Shown: positions 49,626-58,864 of the stretch, piece after piece
Layout of the letters: each line of letters starts with the position of its first letter
How positions within the stretch are numbered: the stretch's first letter is position 1
NCBI RefSeq assembly: GCF_000702945.1
Contig: NZ_JNLE01000005.1
Location: forward strand, 1,054,001-1,118,000
Source: Clostridium sp. KNHs205
GTDB lineage: Bacteria; Bacillota; Clostridia; Lachnospirales; Lachnospiraceae
Direction: 5' to 3'
DNA: 64,000 nucleotides
Made by a program: the position numbers and the translations under genes
Notes under the pieces: model-generated
The model's database searches: none
Told to the model about the DNA's origin: nothing
The model's input: the letters and a program-made list of their open reading frames with translations, nothing else

Positions 49626-50963
49626 TTATAATTCTTTAAAGGATACGGTTCTCCTGAAATTCCAGAAGGAAACAGCACCTACGAAGATAAAGAGCAGCAC
49701 GCTCATAACTGCCGCAATATCATACATCTGCTGGTTCAGCGTCAGTTTATATATCCAGGAAATCAATATATCTGTGCTGCCTGCAAATTGCATATCCGGG
49801 TTGTTGGGACCACCCTGGGTCAGGAAATAAATTGCTCCAAAGGCATTAAAGTTCCCAGCCATACTCATTATCAGATTCGCTGCAGTTGCCTGGAATACAA
49901 GAGGCAGAGTAATTCTTAAAAAGCTTTGGTACTTATTAGCCCCGTCAATCGCTGCCGATTCAAAGAGGCTCTGATCCAGATTTGCGAATACGCCAAGCAT
50001 CATAACCATAAAGATAGGAAAACCCAGCCACAGATTTACAAGGATTACGGAAAGCTTTGCTATTAATGGATCGGATAAGAAGGGAATATTCTCTGAAATT
50101 AACCCCAAATTTAACAAAGCCTGATTTACAGGTCCAAACTGTCCATTTAAGAGGTTTCTAAAAACCAGCAGGGAAACCATCTGCGGAATTGCCCAGGGTA
50201 AAATGAGAATGGTCCGAAAAATATTCTTACAGCGTACGGCTGGATGATTAAGGATCAGTGCCTGGAGCATTCCAAAAAAATAGGTAGTCATTGTTCCTAT
50301 AAAGGTCCAGAGTATCGTCCAGACTAACACTTTAAAAAAGGTATGAGACCAGATAGGCACTGTAAACAACTTTTTAAAATTGGCTAAACCTACCCAATCC
50401 AGCAGTTTTCCCGGCGGCAGGTGATCTCTGTTGTAATTTAAAAAGGCTGTCAGTACAGAGAATACAATAGGCATTACTACAATAAATAAAAATGCTATAC
50501 CAATGGGTATTAATACAATATAAGCGAAATTTCTGCTGTAAAATCTTTTTAAATCCTCTTTTGTATCTGTATATGTACCGCTTCTGTCTATCTGCAGCCC
50601 GGAGGAGTAGGCATCCTTTATATTCCAGAAGTAAAGCAGCAGAAATAATATAATTACAAACAGAGCAATGACTCCCCTTATTAATAACATAGTCGAGTGA
50701 TCACCGTATTTCCCTCCGGTTTTTACTCCTAAGGTAATTAGTCCCCAGATTCCTTTGGTAAAAAAACCTCCGTGAAGCCTTAATGAGAAATCTGAAATGA
50801 GACCGCCAGCATATTGAAGCCAATAGCCGCTAAACAATTCAATTCCTATAAACAGCAGCTGCATTATTAAAAAAAACAATCCTTTTATTCTTTGCCTGCA
50901 TACCAGAAACTGGCCGCTGCCCCATATCAATGCCGAGAGACTTAACGCTTTATATTTTTTCAC
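49626..50963 (-). CDS. Sugar ABC transporter permease, MalF type
   Basis: A 445-residue permease. Beyond the six core helices it has an extra N-terminal part with two or three hydrophobic segments (GLFFLIMQLLFIGIELF and VIALFVIILFLLLYFW), as in Gram-positive MalF proteins. The EAA loop is ESAAIDGANKYQSFLRITLPL. The first gene of the maltodextrin operon; no ATPase gene is nearby, so a shared MsmX-type ATPase elsewhere must energise it. Confidence 0.93.
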   Translation of the reverse strand: MKKYKALSLSALIWGSGQFLVCRQRIKGLFFLIMQLLFIGIELFSGYWLQYAGGLISDFSLRLHGGFFTKGIWGLITLGVKTGGKYGDHSTMLLIRGVIALFVIILFLLLYFWNIKDAYSSGLQIDRSGTYTDTKEDLKRFYSRNFAYIVLIPIGIAFLFIVVMPIVFSVLTAFLNYNRDHLPPGKLLDWVGLANFKKLFTVPIWSHTFFKVLVWTILWTFIGTMTTYFFGMLQALILNHPAVRCKNIFRTILILPWAIPQMVSLLVFRNLLNGQFGPVNQALLNLGLISENIPFLSDPLIAKLSVILVNLWLGFPIFMVMMLGVFANLDQSLFESAAIDGANKYQSFLRITLPLVFQATAANLIMSMAGNFNAFGAIYFLTQGGPNNPDMQFAGSTDILISWIYKLTLNQQMYDIAAVMSVLLFIFVGAVSFWNFRRTVSFKEL

Positions 50964-51080
50964 ATCACACCTGCTTCCCTAAAATTTATCTTATGTCTGT
51001 TGATTTTTCTGCTTTTCAAAATAAATAATCTTTAATATTCGTATTGATTACGAATAAATTCAGGCTATTCATTTTTAATT

Positions 51081-51132
51081 ACTTATGCGCTTAACCTACT
51101 GTAATTATAGACTTCATCATTTAATGAGTCAA
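51081..51132 (-). promoter_or_regulatory. Promoter and LacI-type operator of the maltodextrin operon
   Basis: TTGACT (51132-51127), N17, TATAAT (51109-51104) on the minus strand places the start near 51097. ACTTATGCGCTTAA (51081-51094) lies directly after it. The same ACTTATGCG-x-TTAA is found at the LacI gene promoter. Two other palindromes (51205-51224, CTTAACA arms spaced 6; 51284-51295, TTAAGTACTTAA) lie further upstream. Confidence 0.8.
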
Positions 51133-51309
51133 TTGAATTTGTGCATTTTATATATTTTCAACGAATTATACAAATATATTTTTGTATTATTTTCACTTAA
51201 TTAACTTAACATATATTTGTTAAGTAAAGTCCTGTTTTTGCAGTTTAATATTTTTCATAACTTTCATACTTTTCTGTTTTTTGTTAAGTACTTAAAGTAT
51301 TTTAACCAT

Positions 51310-51355
51310 AAAAAAAGAAGAAACCGTATTTTGTTCAAAATCACGATTTCTTCTC
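51310..51355 (-). terminator. Terminator of the LacI-family gene
   Basis: On the minus strand GAAGAAATCGTGATTTTG pairs with CAAAATACGGTTTCTTC (one small bulge) and is followed by TTTTTTT. Confidence 0.85.
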
Positions 51356-51372
51356 TTATAAACGCCTTTACC

Positions 51373-52284
51373 TTACAAAGGTCTTATGTAAGTTATTCGC
51401 TCCACCTCATCAGGATTATCAAGGCGCAGCATCCGGTCCATTATTTCCACTGCCTTTTGGGCTTTCTCTTTGTTACTGATTACGATGGTCTTTGTGTCCG
51501 GTAACAGCATAATATCTTTATCCGAATTGACTACCACTGAGATATTACGGTTATCGACATAGTTTTCTACCTGCATACCAAGTATTTCTCCGATTATAAG
51601 CCCCTTTTGGTTATGATGTTCCTTAAGAAACTGAATCAGACTTGCATCATTATGGTTTACAAAGATGTTTTCCCTCGGTATTTTTTTTGCTATGGTCTGT
51701 AATACATTTTTATTGGCATGATCCTCCATAACAACATAAAAGCTGCTGCCCAGCTGCTCTTCCGCCTGTTTTAATACACTCTCATAACAAGTCAGGATCT
51801 TACAGAAAATGGGGTCCTCAATATATCCTTCTATAAAAATGGCAGGTACATAGTAGTGGGAGGCAATCGCTTTCATACTTTCTTCCTCCATATCCATGAT
51901 AAATACCGCATCCAGCGAGCGTTTCTGCCCTATGGTAAAGTCTTTTTCCATTTCTTGCGTTGATATTAATACAACATCATACCCCTTTGGATACAGGCTT
52001 CGCTGTATTTCTCTGGCAAGATCATAATATTGATAGATCTTGCTCTTCTTATCCTGTCCTCCCAGATTAATAATAATTCCCACCAGGTAACTTCTTTGAC
52101 TTGCCAGAGATTTCGCAGTCATATTAGGAACATACTTTAACTTATTGGCCGCTTCAAAAATACGCATCCTCGTTTCATGGCTGATTCTCTCTTTTTCCGA
52201 ATAATTCAGCACATAAGAAACCGTTGCAGTGGAAACTCCAGCAGCTGCTGCTATATCTTTCATGGTAATCCGCTTCTCTGACAT
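51373..52284 (-). CDS. LacI-family transcriptional regulator
   Basis: A 303-residue protein. The N-terminal HTH and hinge are typical: ITMKDIAAAAGVSTATVSYVLN, then NKLKYVPNMTAKSLAS. The sugar-binding domain follows but is about 30 residues shorter than usual (330-340). It probably represses the maltodextrin operon and itself, since its upstream region and the operon share the operator ACTTATGCG-x-TTAA. GAGGAGG precedes the ATG. Confidence 0.9.
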   Translation of the reverse strand: MSEKRITMKDIAAAAGVSTATVSYVLNYSEKERISHETRMRIFEAANKLKYVPNMTAKSLASQRSYLVGIIINLGGQDKKSKIYQYYDLAREIQRSLYPKGYDVVLISTQEMEKDFTIGQKRSLDAVFIMDMEEESMKAIASHYYVPAIFIEGYIEDPIFCKILTCYESVLKQAEEQLGSSFYVVMEDHANKNVLQTIAKKIPRENIFVNHNDASLIQFLKEHHNQKGLIIGEILGMQVENYVDNRNISVVVNSDKDIMLLPDTKTIVISNKEKAQKAVEIMDRMLRLDNPDEVERITYIRPL

Positions 52285-52305
52285 TCATAGCCTCCTCGAA
52301 TCCTA

Positions 52306-52347
52306 ACTTATGCGGTTAAGTATATCATTCCCTCCTTCACCTGTCAA
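52306..52347 (-). promoter_or_regulatory. Promoter and operator of the LacI-family gene
   Basis: TTGACA (52347-52342), N17, TATACT (52324-52319) on the minus strand is overlapped by the operator ACTTATGCGGTTAAGT (52306-52321), so the regulator would repress its own gene. Confidence 0.8.
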
Positions 52348-52496
52348 TTTATCGCTTTCTATTCCCTGAGACAAATTATCCTTCATGCATCTGCCATAAA
52401 CATAAAAATGGCTCTAATTATAGTAATGGAGTGGGATTCAAAGAATCCCACCCCAACTATTAACACAGAGCCCAATAATTATATCGCTGAAATCAA

Positions 52497-52545
52497 AAAA
52501 AGCTGTTACAAATGTCCCTTTCAGAGACAATTATAACAGCATACA
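52497..52545 (-). terminator. Terminator of the SleB-like gene
   Basis: On the minus strand GCTGTTA ... TAACAGC, with an inner TGTC/GACA stem, is followed by TTTTTTT. Confidence 0.85.
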
Positions 52546-52554
52546 TATTAAATT

Positions 52555-53382
52555 TTACTTAAACTGATGATTTCCCAGCTTATAGGTAGAACCGCTTAAT
52601 CTTCCGCTGAAAAATAAATAACTTCCGAAACCTTTAGATTTACCGCTTACTGTGATACTCTTAATACCGCTTAATGCTTCTTTTGCAGCTTTAATGCATT
52701 CTTTCTCTCTTGAAGAGGTAAATTTGCCTGAATCGTATTCGGATAAAGCTTTGTTTAAGGCACCGTTTCTTACCGGTCCAAACTGATATTTCTGATATAT
52801 TACAGATTTCACTGAATCAGGAAAAGCAGAAGCTCTTACTCTGTTCATTACTACAATACCAACAGCAAGTTTTCCGTTATAGCTTTCGCCGCCTGCTTCA
52901 CAGTAAATTAATGCTGAAAGCAATCTTAAATCTGATTTACTGTAGTTAACAGTTGCTTTCTTCTCTGTTGTTTTCTTTGCTGCTGTTTTTGTTGTTGCCT
53001 TTGCAGTAGTCTTTTTGGCAGCTTTTGCTGTTGATTTCTTAACTGCTGCTTTCTCAGTGGTCTTAGTAGTTTTCTTCTCTGTTTCAGTTGTTTTATCTGC
53101 TTCAGCTGTTTTATCTGTCTGTGCTTCTTTATCTTCTGTTACTGTATCTGCAACTGTATCCTTAGCAGTGTCTTCCTGCTTGGGTTCTTCTGTTACCGTA
53201 TTCTCTGTTACTGCTGTTTTATCAGTGTCAGCTTCTGTACTGGGTACTTCCGCTGCTTCTATTGTAGTGTCTGTTGTAGTTGCAATATTTTGATCTTCTT
53301 CTGCTGCATATGTGTATATATTAGCGAAACCTGCTAAAAATATTCCAGCTAACATACACAATAGTAACTTTCTGAATTTCAT
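52555..53382 (-). CDS. Cell-wall hydrolase, SleB/CwlJ (Hydrolase_2) domain
   Basis: A 275-residue secreted protein. There is a signal peptide (LLLCMLAGIFLAGFANIYTYA), a Thr/Ala/Lys/Glu low-complexity region (residues 30-150), and a C-terminal domain typical of SleB-like cortex or wall hydrolases: DLRLLSALIYCEAGGESYNG with the probable catalytic Glu, VGIVVMNRV and the PVRNGALNK segment. It may work in spore germination or wall turnover. The linker is so repetitive that it could vary in length between strains. Confidence 0.85.
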   Translation of the reverse strand: MKFRKLLLCMLAGIFLAGFANIYTYAAEEDQNIATTTDTTIEAAEVPSTEADTDKTAVTENTVTEEPKQEDTAKDTVADTVTEDKEAQTDKTAEADKTTETEKKTTKTTEKAAVKKSTAKAAKKTTAKATTKTAAKKTTEKKATVNYSKSDLRLLSALIYCEAGGESYNGKLAVGIVVMNRVRASAFPDSVKSVIYQKYQFGPVRNGALNKALSEYDSGKFTSSREKECIKAAKEALSGIKSITVSGKSKGFGSYLFFSGRLSGSTYKLGNHQFK

Positions 53383-53585
53383 AAAGACTCCTTGTTATTG
53401 GCATCAGCCACATAATTTTTGCTTACAATTATTACAGGTTTTTTGTCAAATGTTAATGTCCTATAATAATCAATTAATAATTATGTAACAATTATATCAT
53501 ACCAAAATTAGGATTGCAAGCTTTTCTCTACTATTTTGTAATAATTCTGTAATGTTTTTGCCTTAAAGTTGACATCAGCAGGAAA

Positions 53586-54659
53586 TTATTGGTACATTTC
53601 CTGGTAATAGCCCTGATATTCCCCGCTTGTTACCCTGTCCATCCACTGGCTGTTTTCAAGATACCACTGTATTGTAAGGCGGATACCATCCTTAAAAGCT
53701 GTCTCCGGCTCCCAGCCGATTTCATCCCTGATTTTATCCGGTGCGATAGCATATCGCCTGTCATGGCCTTTTCTGTCTGTAACATATTTAATAAGCTCTT
53801 CATTTATATGAGCTTTTCTTGCATCACCTTCCGGCAGCAGTTCCTGCAGGGTGTCAAGGATCAGTGCAATAATTTCTAAATTCTGCTTCTCATTATGACC
53901 ACCCACATTATAGACCTCATGGAGTTTTCCTTTTTCCATAACCAGATCGATGGCTTTGGCATGATCTCTTACATACAGCCAGTCTCTTACATTCTTTCCA
54001 TCACCGTATACAGGAAGTTTTTCCCCTTTCAGGCAGTTATTGATCATTAGAGGGATCAGCTTCTCCGGAAATTGATAAGGTCCGTAATTATTACTGCACC
54101 TTGTAATATTTGCCGGAAAACCGAAAGTATCCATATATGCTTTCACCAGCATATCAGCAGAAGCTTTGCTGGCAGAATAAGGACTGTGGGGATCCAACGG
54201 TGTTGATTCATAGAAATAGGTATCCCCTTCTTCCAGGGAACCGTATACTTCATCTGTGGATACCTGCAGATATTTCTTATCCTCTTTGTAGCCCTCTTCT
54301 GTCTCCCAGGTACTTTTTGCAGCTGTTAACAGGTTAAGGGTTCCCATTACATTGGTACTTACAAAGACCTCCGGGTTACGGATACTTCTGTCAACATGGC
54401 TTTCAGCAGCAAAATGCACTACTCTGTCAATGTCATACTTTTGAAATATTTCTAATACAGCTTCTTTATTTCTGATATCCTTTTTGATAAAGGTATAATT
54501 AGGATACTTTTCAACGGCTTTTAAATTCTCAAGATTTCCGGCATAAGTCAAAGCATCCAGATTGATTATATGTATATCCTTTCCGTAAGTCTCAAACATA
54601 TAGTGAATGTAATTGGAGCCAATAAACCCCGCTCCCCCGGTAACCAGATAAGTTCTCAT
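53586..54659 (-). CDS. rfbB: dTDP-glucose 4,6-dehydratase
   Basis: About 357 residues, an extended SDR. TGGAGFIGSNYIHYM is the NAD site; the HFAAESHVDRSI and YSASKASADMLV motifs (Tyr/Lys) and RCSNNYGPYQFPEKLIP follow. It makes dTDP-4-keto-6-deoxyglucose, step 2 of dTDP-L-rhamnose synthesis. The start is set by GAGAGGAG before the ATG at 54659; the frame to 54695 has no site. It is the last gene of the operon. Confidence 0.96.
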   Translation of the reverse strand: MRTYLVTGGAGFIGSNYIHYMFETYGKDIHIINLDALTYAGNLENLKAVEKYPNYTFIKKDIRNKEAVLEIFQKYDIDRVVHFAAESHVDRSIRNPEVFVSTNVMGTLNLLTAAKSTWETEEGYKEDKKYLQVSTDEVYGSLEEGDTYFYESTPLDPHSPYSASKASADMLVKAYMDTFGFPANITRCSNNYGPYQFPEKLIPLMINNCLKGEKLPVYGDGKNVRDWLYVRDHAKAIDLVMEKGKLHEVYNVGGHNEKQNLEIIALILDTLQELLPEGDARKAHINEELIKYVTDRKGHDRRYAIAPDKIRDEIGWEPETAFKDGIRLTIQWYLENSQWMDRVTSGEYQGYYQEMYQ

Positions 54660-54754
54660 AATATCTCCTCTCTGTGTGCCCTGGCACACATACAAATCAG
54701 GATGTTGAAAACGAAAAGACTATAAAATCCCTCTTCATCATCCTGCATAATTCT

Positions 54755-55624
54755 CTAGGAAGACATTTCCATATATTCTCTCAGCGCAGATTTCCAGTGC
54801 TTCATAAAAAAGCCCATTTCTTTAAGCCGCTTTGTTTCAAGTACGGAAAATGCGGGTCTTTTCGCTGCTGTCCGGTAATCTTCTGTGGTAATTGGCTCCA
54901 CATTAACTTTGATATCTGCCATATTAAATATTTCCAGGGCAAACTCATACCAGTTGGTAACCCCATCGCAGGCTGCATGGAATATTCCAAGCTCCTCTCT
55001 GTCCATCAGGAAAATCAGGGCTCTTGCCAGCTCAAGGGCACTGGTAGGTGATCCCACCTGATCACTGACAACTCTGATGTCCTTGCCTTCCTTTGCCAGA
55101 CGGAGCATGGTTCTGATAAAATTCTTTCCTTCTCCGTATAACCAGGCTGTACGAACAATCTGATGGTTCTCACAGATACTCTTAACAAATTCTTCACCGG
55201 CAAGCTTGGTTGCTCCATAGACACTCTTAGGTTCTGTAGCATCCTCCTCAGTATAAGGTTCTTCTTTCTCACCGTTAAATACATAATCAGTAGAGATATG
55301 TATCAGCCTCGCTTCCACTGCCTGAGCAGCTTCTGCCAGATGCTTCGGGCCAAGGGCATTAATAGCATAGGCTCTCTCCTGGTCACTTTCACATAAATCC
55401 ACCTGCGTATGTGCTGCACAGTTAATAATTACCTGCGGTCTTACGTCCTGTATCAGATTCATGACTCCCATGGGATTGGTTATATCTAATTTAATCGGGC
55501 AGTATGCCGATGATTCAGATAAGCTGGTATTAATCAGTGAATATTCTTCCCTGTCTTTTAAAAGCTGATTTACAGCACGTCCCAGCTGTCCGTTAGCACC
55601 GGTTATCAGTATTCTGCGTTCCAT
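54755..55624 (-). CDS. rfbD: dTDP-4-dehydrorhamnose reductase
   Basis: A 289-residue SDR that reduces dTDP-4-keto-L-rhamnose with NADPH. ITGANGQLGRAV at the N-terminus, STDYVFNGEKEEPYTEEDATEPKSVYGATKLAGE mid-protein with the Tyr/Lys pair, and RTAWLYGEGKNFIRTM confirm the family. Second last in the rfb operon. Confidence 0.95.
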   Translation of the reverse strand: MERRILITGANGQLGRAVNQLLKDREEYSLINTSLSESSAYCPIKLDITNPMGVMNLIQDVRPQVIINCAAHTQVDLCESDQERAYAINALGPKHLAEAAQAVEARLIHISTDYVFNGEKEEPYTEEDATEPKSVYGATKLAGEEFVKSICENHQIVRTAWLYGEGKNFIRTMLRLAKEGKDIRVVSDQVGSPTSALELARALIFLMDREELGIFHAACDGVTNWYEFALEIFNMADIKVNVEPITTEDYRTAAKRPAFSVLETKRLKEMGFFMKHWKSALREYMEMSS

Positions 55625-55702
55625 ATATCCTTAACCTTTCCTTTTAGCTGATCTGTTTAAAATCTTAACAGACAGCATACTTCTTACGATTACTTTCTTA
55701 TT

Positions 55703-56251
55703 TTACAATATGCTTTTAAGTCCGCCGTTAATCTTATCTTTTTCTGACAGGATTATTTCCATTTCAGCTTCAACCGGCCACTGGATACCAATGTCAGGAT
55801 CATTATACATGATACCCTCCTGGTCCTCCGGATGGTAGAAATCCGTACATTTATAAACAAATTCTGCTTCTTCTGATAAAACAAGAAAACCATGTGCAAA
55901 GCCGCCCGGAACGAAAAACTGCTTTTTGTTCTCAGCGCTTAAGATTTCTCCGTGCCACTGGCCAAAAGTCTTGGAATCCTTTCTAATGTCCACCGCAACA
56001 TCAAAGACTTCCCCTTTAATAACTCTTACCAGCTTGCCCTGGGGATAATTCTTCTGGTAATGAAGTCCTCTAAGAACTCCTTTACACGAAAGGGATTGAT
56101 TGTCCTGTACAAAGACTTCTGTTATTCCTGCTTTGCAAAAATCCTCGTAATTATAGGTCTCAAGAAAATAACCTCTGTTATCTCCGAAACACTTTGGTTC
56201 TATTATGAACAAACCTTCTATACTTAAGGGTGTAAATTGAAACTGTCCCAT
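55703..56251 (-). CDS. rfbC: dTDP-4-dehydrorhamnose 3,5-epimerase
   Basis: A 182-residue cupin. GLFIIEPKCFGDNRGYFLETYN, the SCKGVLRGLHYQ motif with the catalytic His region, KTFGQWHGEILS and VPGGFAHGFLVLSEEAEFVYKCTDFY are diagnostic. It epimerises C3 and C5 of the dTDP-keto sugar. It lies between rfbA and rfbD. Confidence 0.96.
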   Translation of the reverse strand: MGQFQFTPLSIEGLFIIEPKCFGDNRGYFLETYNYEDFCKAGITEVFVQDNQSLSCKGVLRGLHYQKNYPQGKLVRVIKGEVFDVAVDIRKDSKTFGQWHGEILSAENKKQFFVPGGFAHGFLVLSEEAEFVYKCTDFYHPEDQEGIMYNDPDIGIQWPVEAEMEIILSEKDKINGGLKSIL

Positions 56252-56278
56252 TATCTTTCCTATTCCTCCCGCTGCTTG

Positions 56279-57148
56279 TTATAACCCGTTTGACACATCT
56301 ACCAGGTATTTGCCATATTCGGTCTTAAGAAGTGGACCAGCCAGCTTAAGCAGCTGCTCTTTGCTGATGAATCCGTTCTTATAGGCAATTTCTTCAATAC
56401 ATGATATATATAGCCCCTGTCTTTTCTGAATGGAAGCAACAAAGTTTGAAGCCTCCAGAAGAGAATCATGTCCCCCGGTATCAAGCCATGCCATACCTCT
56501 TCCCATTGTCTCAACCTGCAGCTTTCCTCTTTCCAGATATACATTGTTTACTGTTGTGATTTCAAGCTCACCTCTGGCAGAAGGTTTAATTGTCTTTGCA
56601 ATCTCTATAACCTCATTATCATAGAAGTATAGACCGGGAACCGCATAATTTGACTTAGGGTCCTCAGGTTTTTCTTCTATTGATACAGCCTGTCCCTGTT
56701 CATTGAATTCCACTACGCCGTAAGCTTTCGGATCTCTAACATAATAACCGAAGATTGTAGCTCCTTCTTTACGTTCAACCGCTCTCTTAAGGGTACCTGT
56801 AAAACTTCTCCCGTAGAAAATATTATCTCCCAGAATAAGAGCAACCTTGTCCTCCCCAATAAATTCTTCACCGATAATAAATGCTTCTGCCAACCCTCTG
56901 GGCTCCTCTTGAACAGCATAGGCGAATTTCATTCCAAGCTCAGAACCATCGCCTAACAGTTCTTCAAAAACCGGAAGATCTCTGGGAGTAGAGATGATAA
57001 GAACCTCTCTGATACCCGCCAGCATCAAAACTGACAGTGGATAATAAATCATAGGTTTGTCATAGATAGGAAGTATCTGTTTGGACACTGCCTTTGTTAC
57101 CGGATATAATCTGGTTCCTGAGCCGCCTGCTAATATAATACCTTTCAT
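56279..57148 (-). CDS. rfbA: Glucose-1-phosphate thymidylyltransferase
   Basis: About 289 residues. It makes dTDP-glucose from dTTP and glucose-1-phosphate. MKGIILAGGSGTRLYPVTKAVSKQ is the nucleotide-binding start; YYPLSVLMLAGI, ILGDNIFYG and GRGMAWLDTGGHDSLLEASNFV follow. The start is placed at 57148 to begin the fold; a weak AGGG site lies upstream. First gene of the rfbA-C-D-B operon. Confidence 0.96.
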   Translation of the reverse strand: MKGIILAGGSGTRLYPVTKAVSKQILPIYDKPMIYYPLSVLMLAGIREVLIISTPRDLPVFEELLGDGSELGMKFAYAVQEEPRGLAEAFIIGEEFIGEDKVALILGDNIFYGRSFTGTLKRAVERKEGATIFGYYVRDPKAYGVVEFNEQGQAVSIEEKPEDPKSNYAVPGLYFYDNEVIEIAKTIKPSARGELEITTVNNVYLERGKLQVETMGRGMAWLDTGGHDSLLEASNFVASIQKRQGLYISCIEEIAYKNGFISKEQLLKLAGPLLKTEYGKYLVDVSNGL

Positions 57149-57542
57149 CTTGTGCTGCCCTGCTATACTACGTTTTACAGCTTTCGTAATATAGCTTTCC
57201 TTTCTGAAATATTCGATAATTTCTTGTGTGCATCTCAAGCTTTCTTAAGATTAACGAATTTGAAGTATATACTGTCTCCGCTTTTATTCTTGTAATATTT
57301 TTCCATATAAATATCTCTATTGTATTATAATATACTTTTATATATTTTTGAACCTTTTTTTTGTATCACCAATAAGTTTTACACTTCAAAATCCCCCATA
57401 AAAGCAGGTTTTACTGCTGCAAAACGACAGCCTGGAGCTTCTGCATAATAGAATATCCGGATAAAGTTTATTACGTCTATCCTTCTAATTTCCTATGCAG
57501 CAGCCCCAGGCTCAGTGTAGAGTTGCTATGTAACTATGTCTA
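57149..57542. other. Intergenic region with hairpins between rhaM and rfbA
   Basis: About 395 bp. A long stem (AGCCTGG ... TCTGCATA with TATGCAGCAGC ... CCAGGCT, about 57432-57511) is followed on the minus strand by a second stem (GCAGCAG-TAAA-ACCTGC) and TTTTATG, and may terminate the rhaM transcript. The rfb promoter should lie around 57280-57350, which is very AT-rich. No gene is seen. Confidence 0.5.
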
Positions 57543-57854
57543 TTAATCCAGATGAAAGAGGTTTACCAAATCCACAGCCACCGGACTGTTATCAGGGTTG
57601 GTCTCCATTATATCAGCCATATAATCCCACCATTTACGGTTGATTGCAGTATCTGCTCCCTTACTCCAAAGTTCCTCATCCTCTATGGTAATCACGCCAA
57701 ATAAGGTGTTGGTCTCACGGTCAAGAAATATAGTGTAATCACTTCCACCATGTTCATGTATCATATCAATCATTTCAGGCCATAACAAATCATGGCGGCG
57801 TTTGTATTCCTCTTCCTGCCCCTCATACAGTTTCATCTTAAATCCCTTAATCAT
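57543..57854 (-). CDS. rhaM: L-rhamnose mutarotase
   Basis: About 104 residues. The ferredoxin-like fold of RhaM/RhaU is clear: KMKLYEGQEEEYKRRHDLLWPEM with the catalytic His region, SDYTIFLDRETNTLFGVI, and NRKWWDYMADIMETNPDNSP. It interconverts alpha and beta L-rhamnose before isomerisation. The start follows GAAAGAGG at 57854; a shorter start at the next Met is possible. It lies downstream of the uronate genes. Confidence 0.93.
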   Translation of the reverse strand: MIKGFKMKLYEGQEEEYKRRHDLLWPEMIDMIHEHGGSDYTIFLDRETNTLFGVITIEDEELWSKGADTAINRKWWDYMADIMETNPDNSPVAVDLVNLFHLD

Positions 57855-57986
57855 ACAAAATACCTCTTTCCAGTTTATAATCACTCAGCTTCTATTTTAA
57901 CCTGAACTCAAAGCATTTTCTATCACTATTTTATTATTGCTTGTATATGCTCAGTTTTTATACTTTTATAAGCAGAAAATGTCCTG

Positions 57987-58775
57987 TTAAGCTTCTCTTC
58001 CGTATACCTCTATCTGAGTAAGTGCAGGAAAAGGAGAAGGATCCTCTGCTTTGATAAGCTTATGGAGTAAAAGCCATTCTATTTTCTTACCGCCCAGAAC
58101 TAGTATATGAGCTTTATCACTCTTTTCCAGTTTGAATTCTCTGCTGCTGCCATCTGAAAAGGTTAAAGTTACTCTCTGCCACCAGTTATCGTGAGGAAAA
58201 TCTGCTCTTGTATAAAGGTGGATTTCCTCCGCCAGAATACTTCTGCCAAATTCCAGTTTAAATTCAGCATCATCTCTCATATTGATGCCCCAGGAGGAAT
58301 ATGGCCACTCCCCATGGGAATGATTTTCTATCACTCCGTCTATGGCATTCTTGGCAGCAAATACAGCTTCACCTCTTGTCTCCACATTAGCAGAGGCATG
58401 AGGGTAGCAGCCGGTGTCTCCATGCTGGTCCATTACGTTTACTGCCAGGTTGCGGTAGTTAGTAATTTCATCTTTTGCTGCTGCTCTGGCAGAAAGAAGA
58501 TGAATATTTCCAGTAAAGGTTTTAGGGGCGAGGGAACGTCTGCCTTCTGTATCAGGAACCTGATAGACAATCTCATTCTTTGTTATATATACATACGCAG
58601 AACCTAAGGCATCATCCACTTGTACTTTCAGAAAGATATTTTTCTCCGAGGAAGTCAGGATTATCTGATCCCCTTCCTGGTATTCCTCTCTGTAAACAAG
58701 ACTAATATCTCCTTCCCCTTCTGTAACTGCCCTGATATTTCCATCTTTATCAACTACTTTAAGTGTTAAAAGCAT
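57987..58775 (-). CDS. Putative carbohydrate-binding (discoidin-like) protein in the uronate operon
   Basis: About 262 residues, no signal peptide. The C-terminal half looks like an F5/8 type C-like beta sandwich (NAIDGVIENHSHGEWPYSSWG, AEFKLEFGRSILAEEIHLYTRAD and LTFSDGSSREFKLEKSDKAH). The N-terminal 130 residues are beta-rich and unassigned. Its place between rhaM and kduD suggests a role in pectin-derived sugar use, and the lack of a secretion signal suggests it acts in the cytoplasm. The ATG at 58775 follows GGAGG. Confidence 0.6.
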   Translation of the reverse strand: MLLTLKVVDKDGNIRAVTEGEGDISLVYREEYQEGDQIILTSSEKNIFLKVQVDDALGSAYVYITKNEIVYQVPDTEGRRSLAPKTFTGNIHLLSARAAAKDEITNYRNLAVNVMDQHGDTGCYPHASANVETRGEAVFAAKNAIDGVIENHSHGEWPYSSWGINMRDDAEFKLEFGRSILAEEIHLYTRADFPHDNWWQRVTLTFSDGSSREFKLEKSDKAHILVLGGKKIEWLLLHKLIKAEDPSPFPALTQIEVYGREA

Positions 58776-58864
58776 ATTAAACCTCCGGTTATTGTATTCT
58801 GAAATCTGGAATGGTGAAAAGAGCTGCCACAAAAGCAGCAGCTCCTTCCTATGGGTATATTCTA

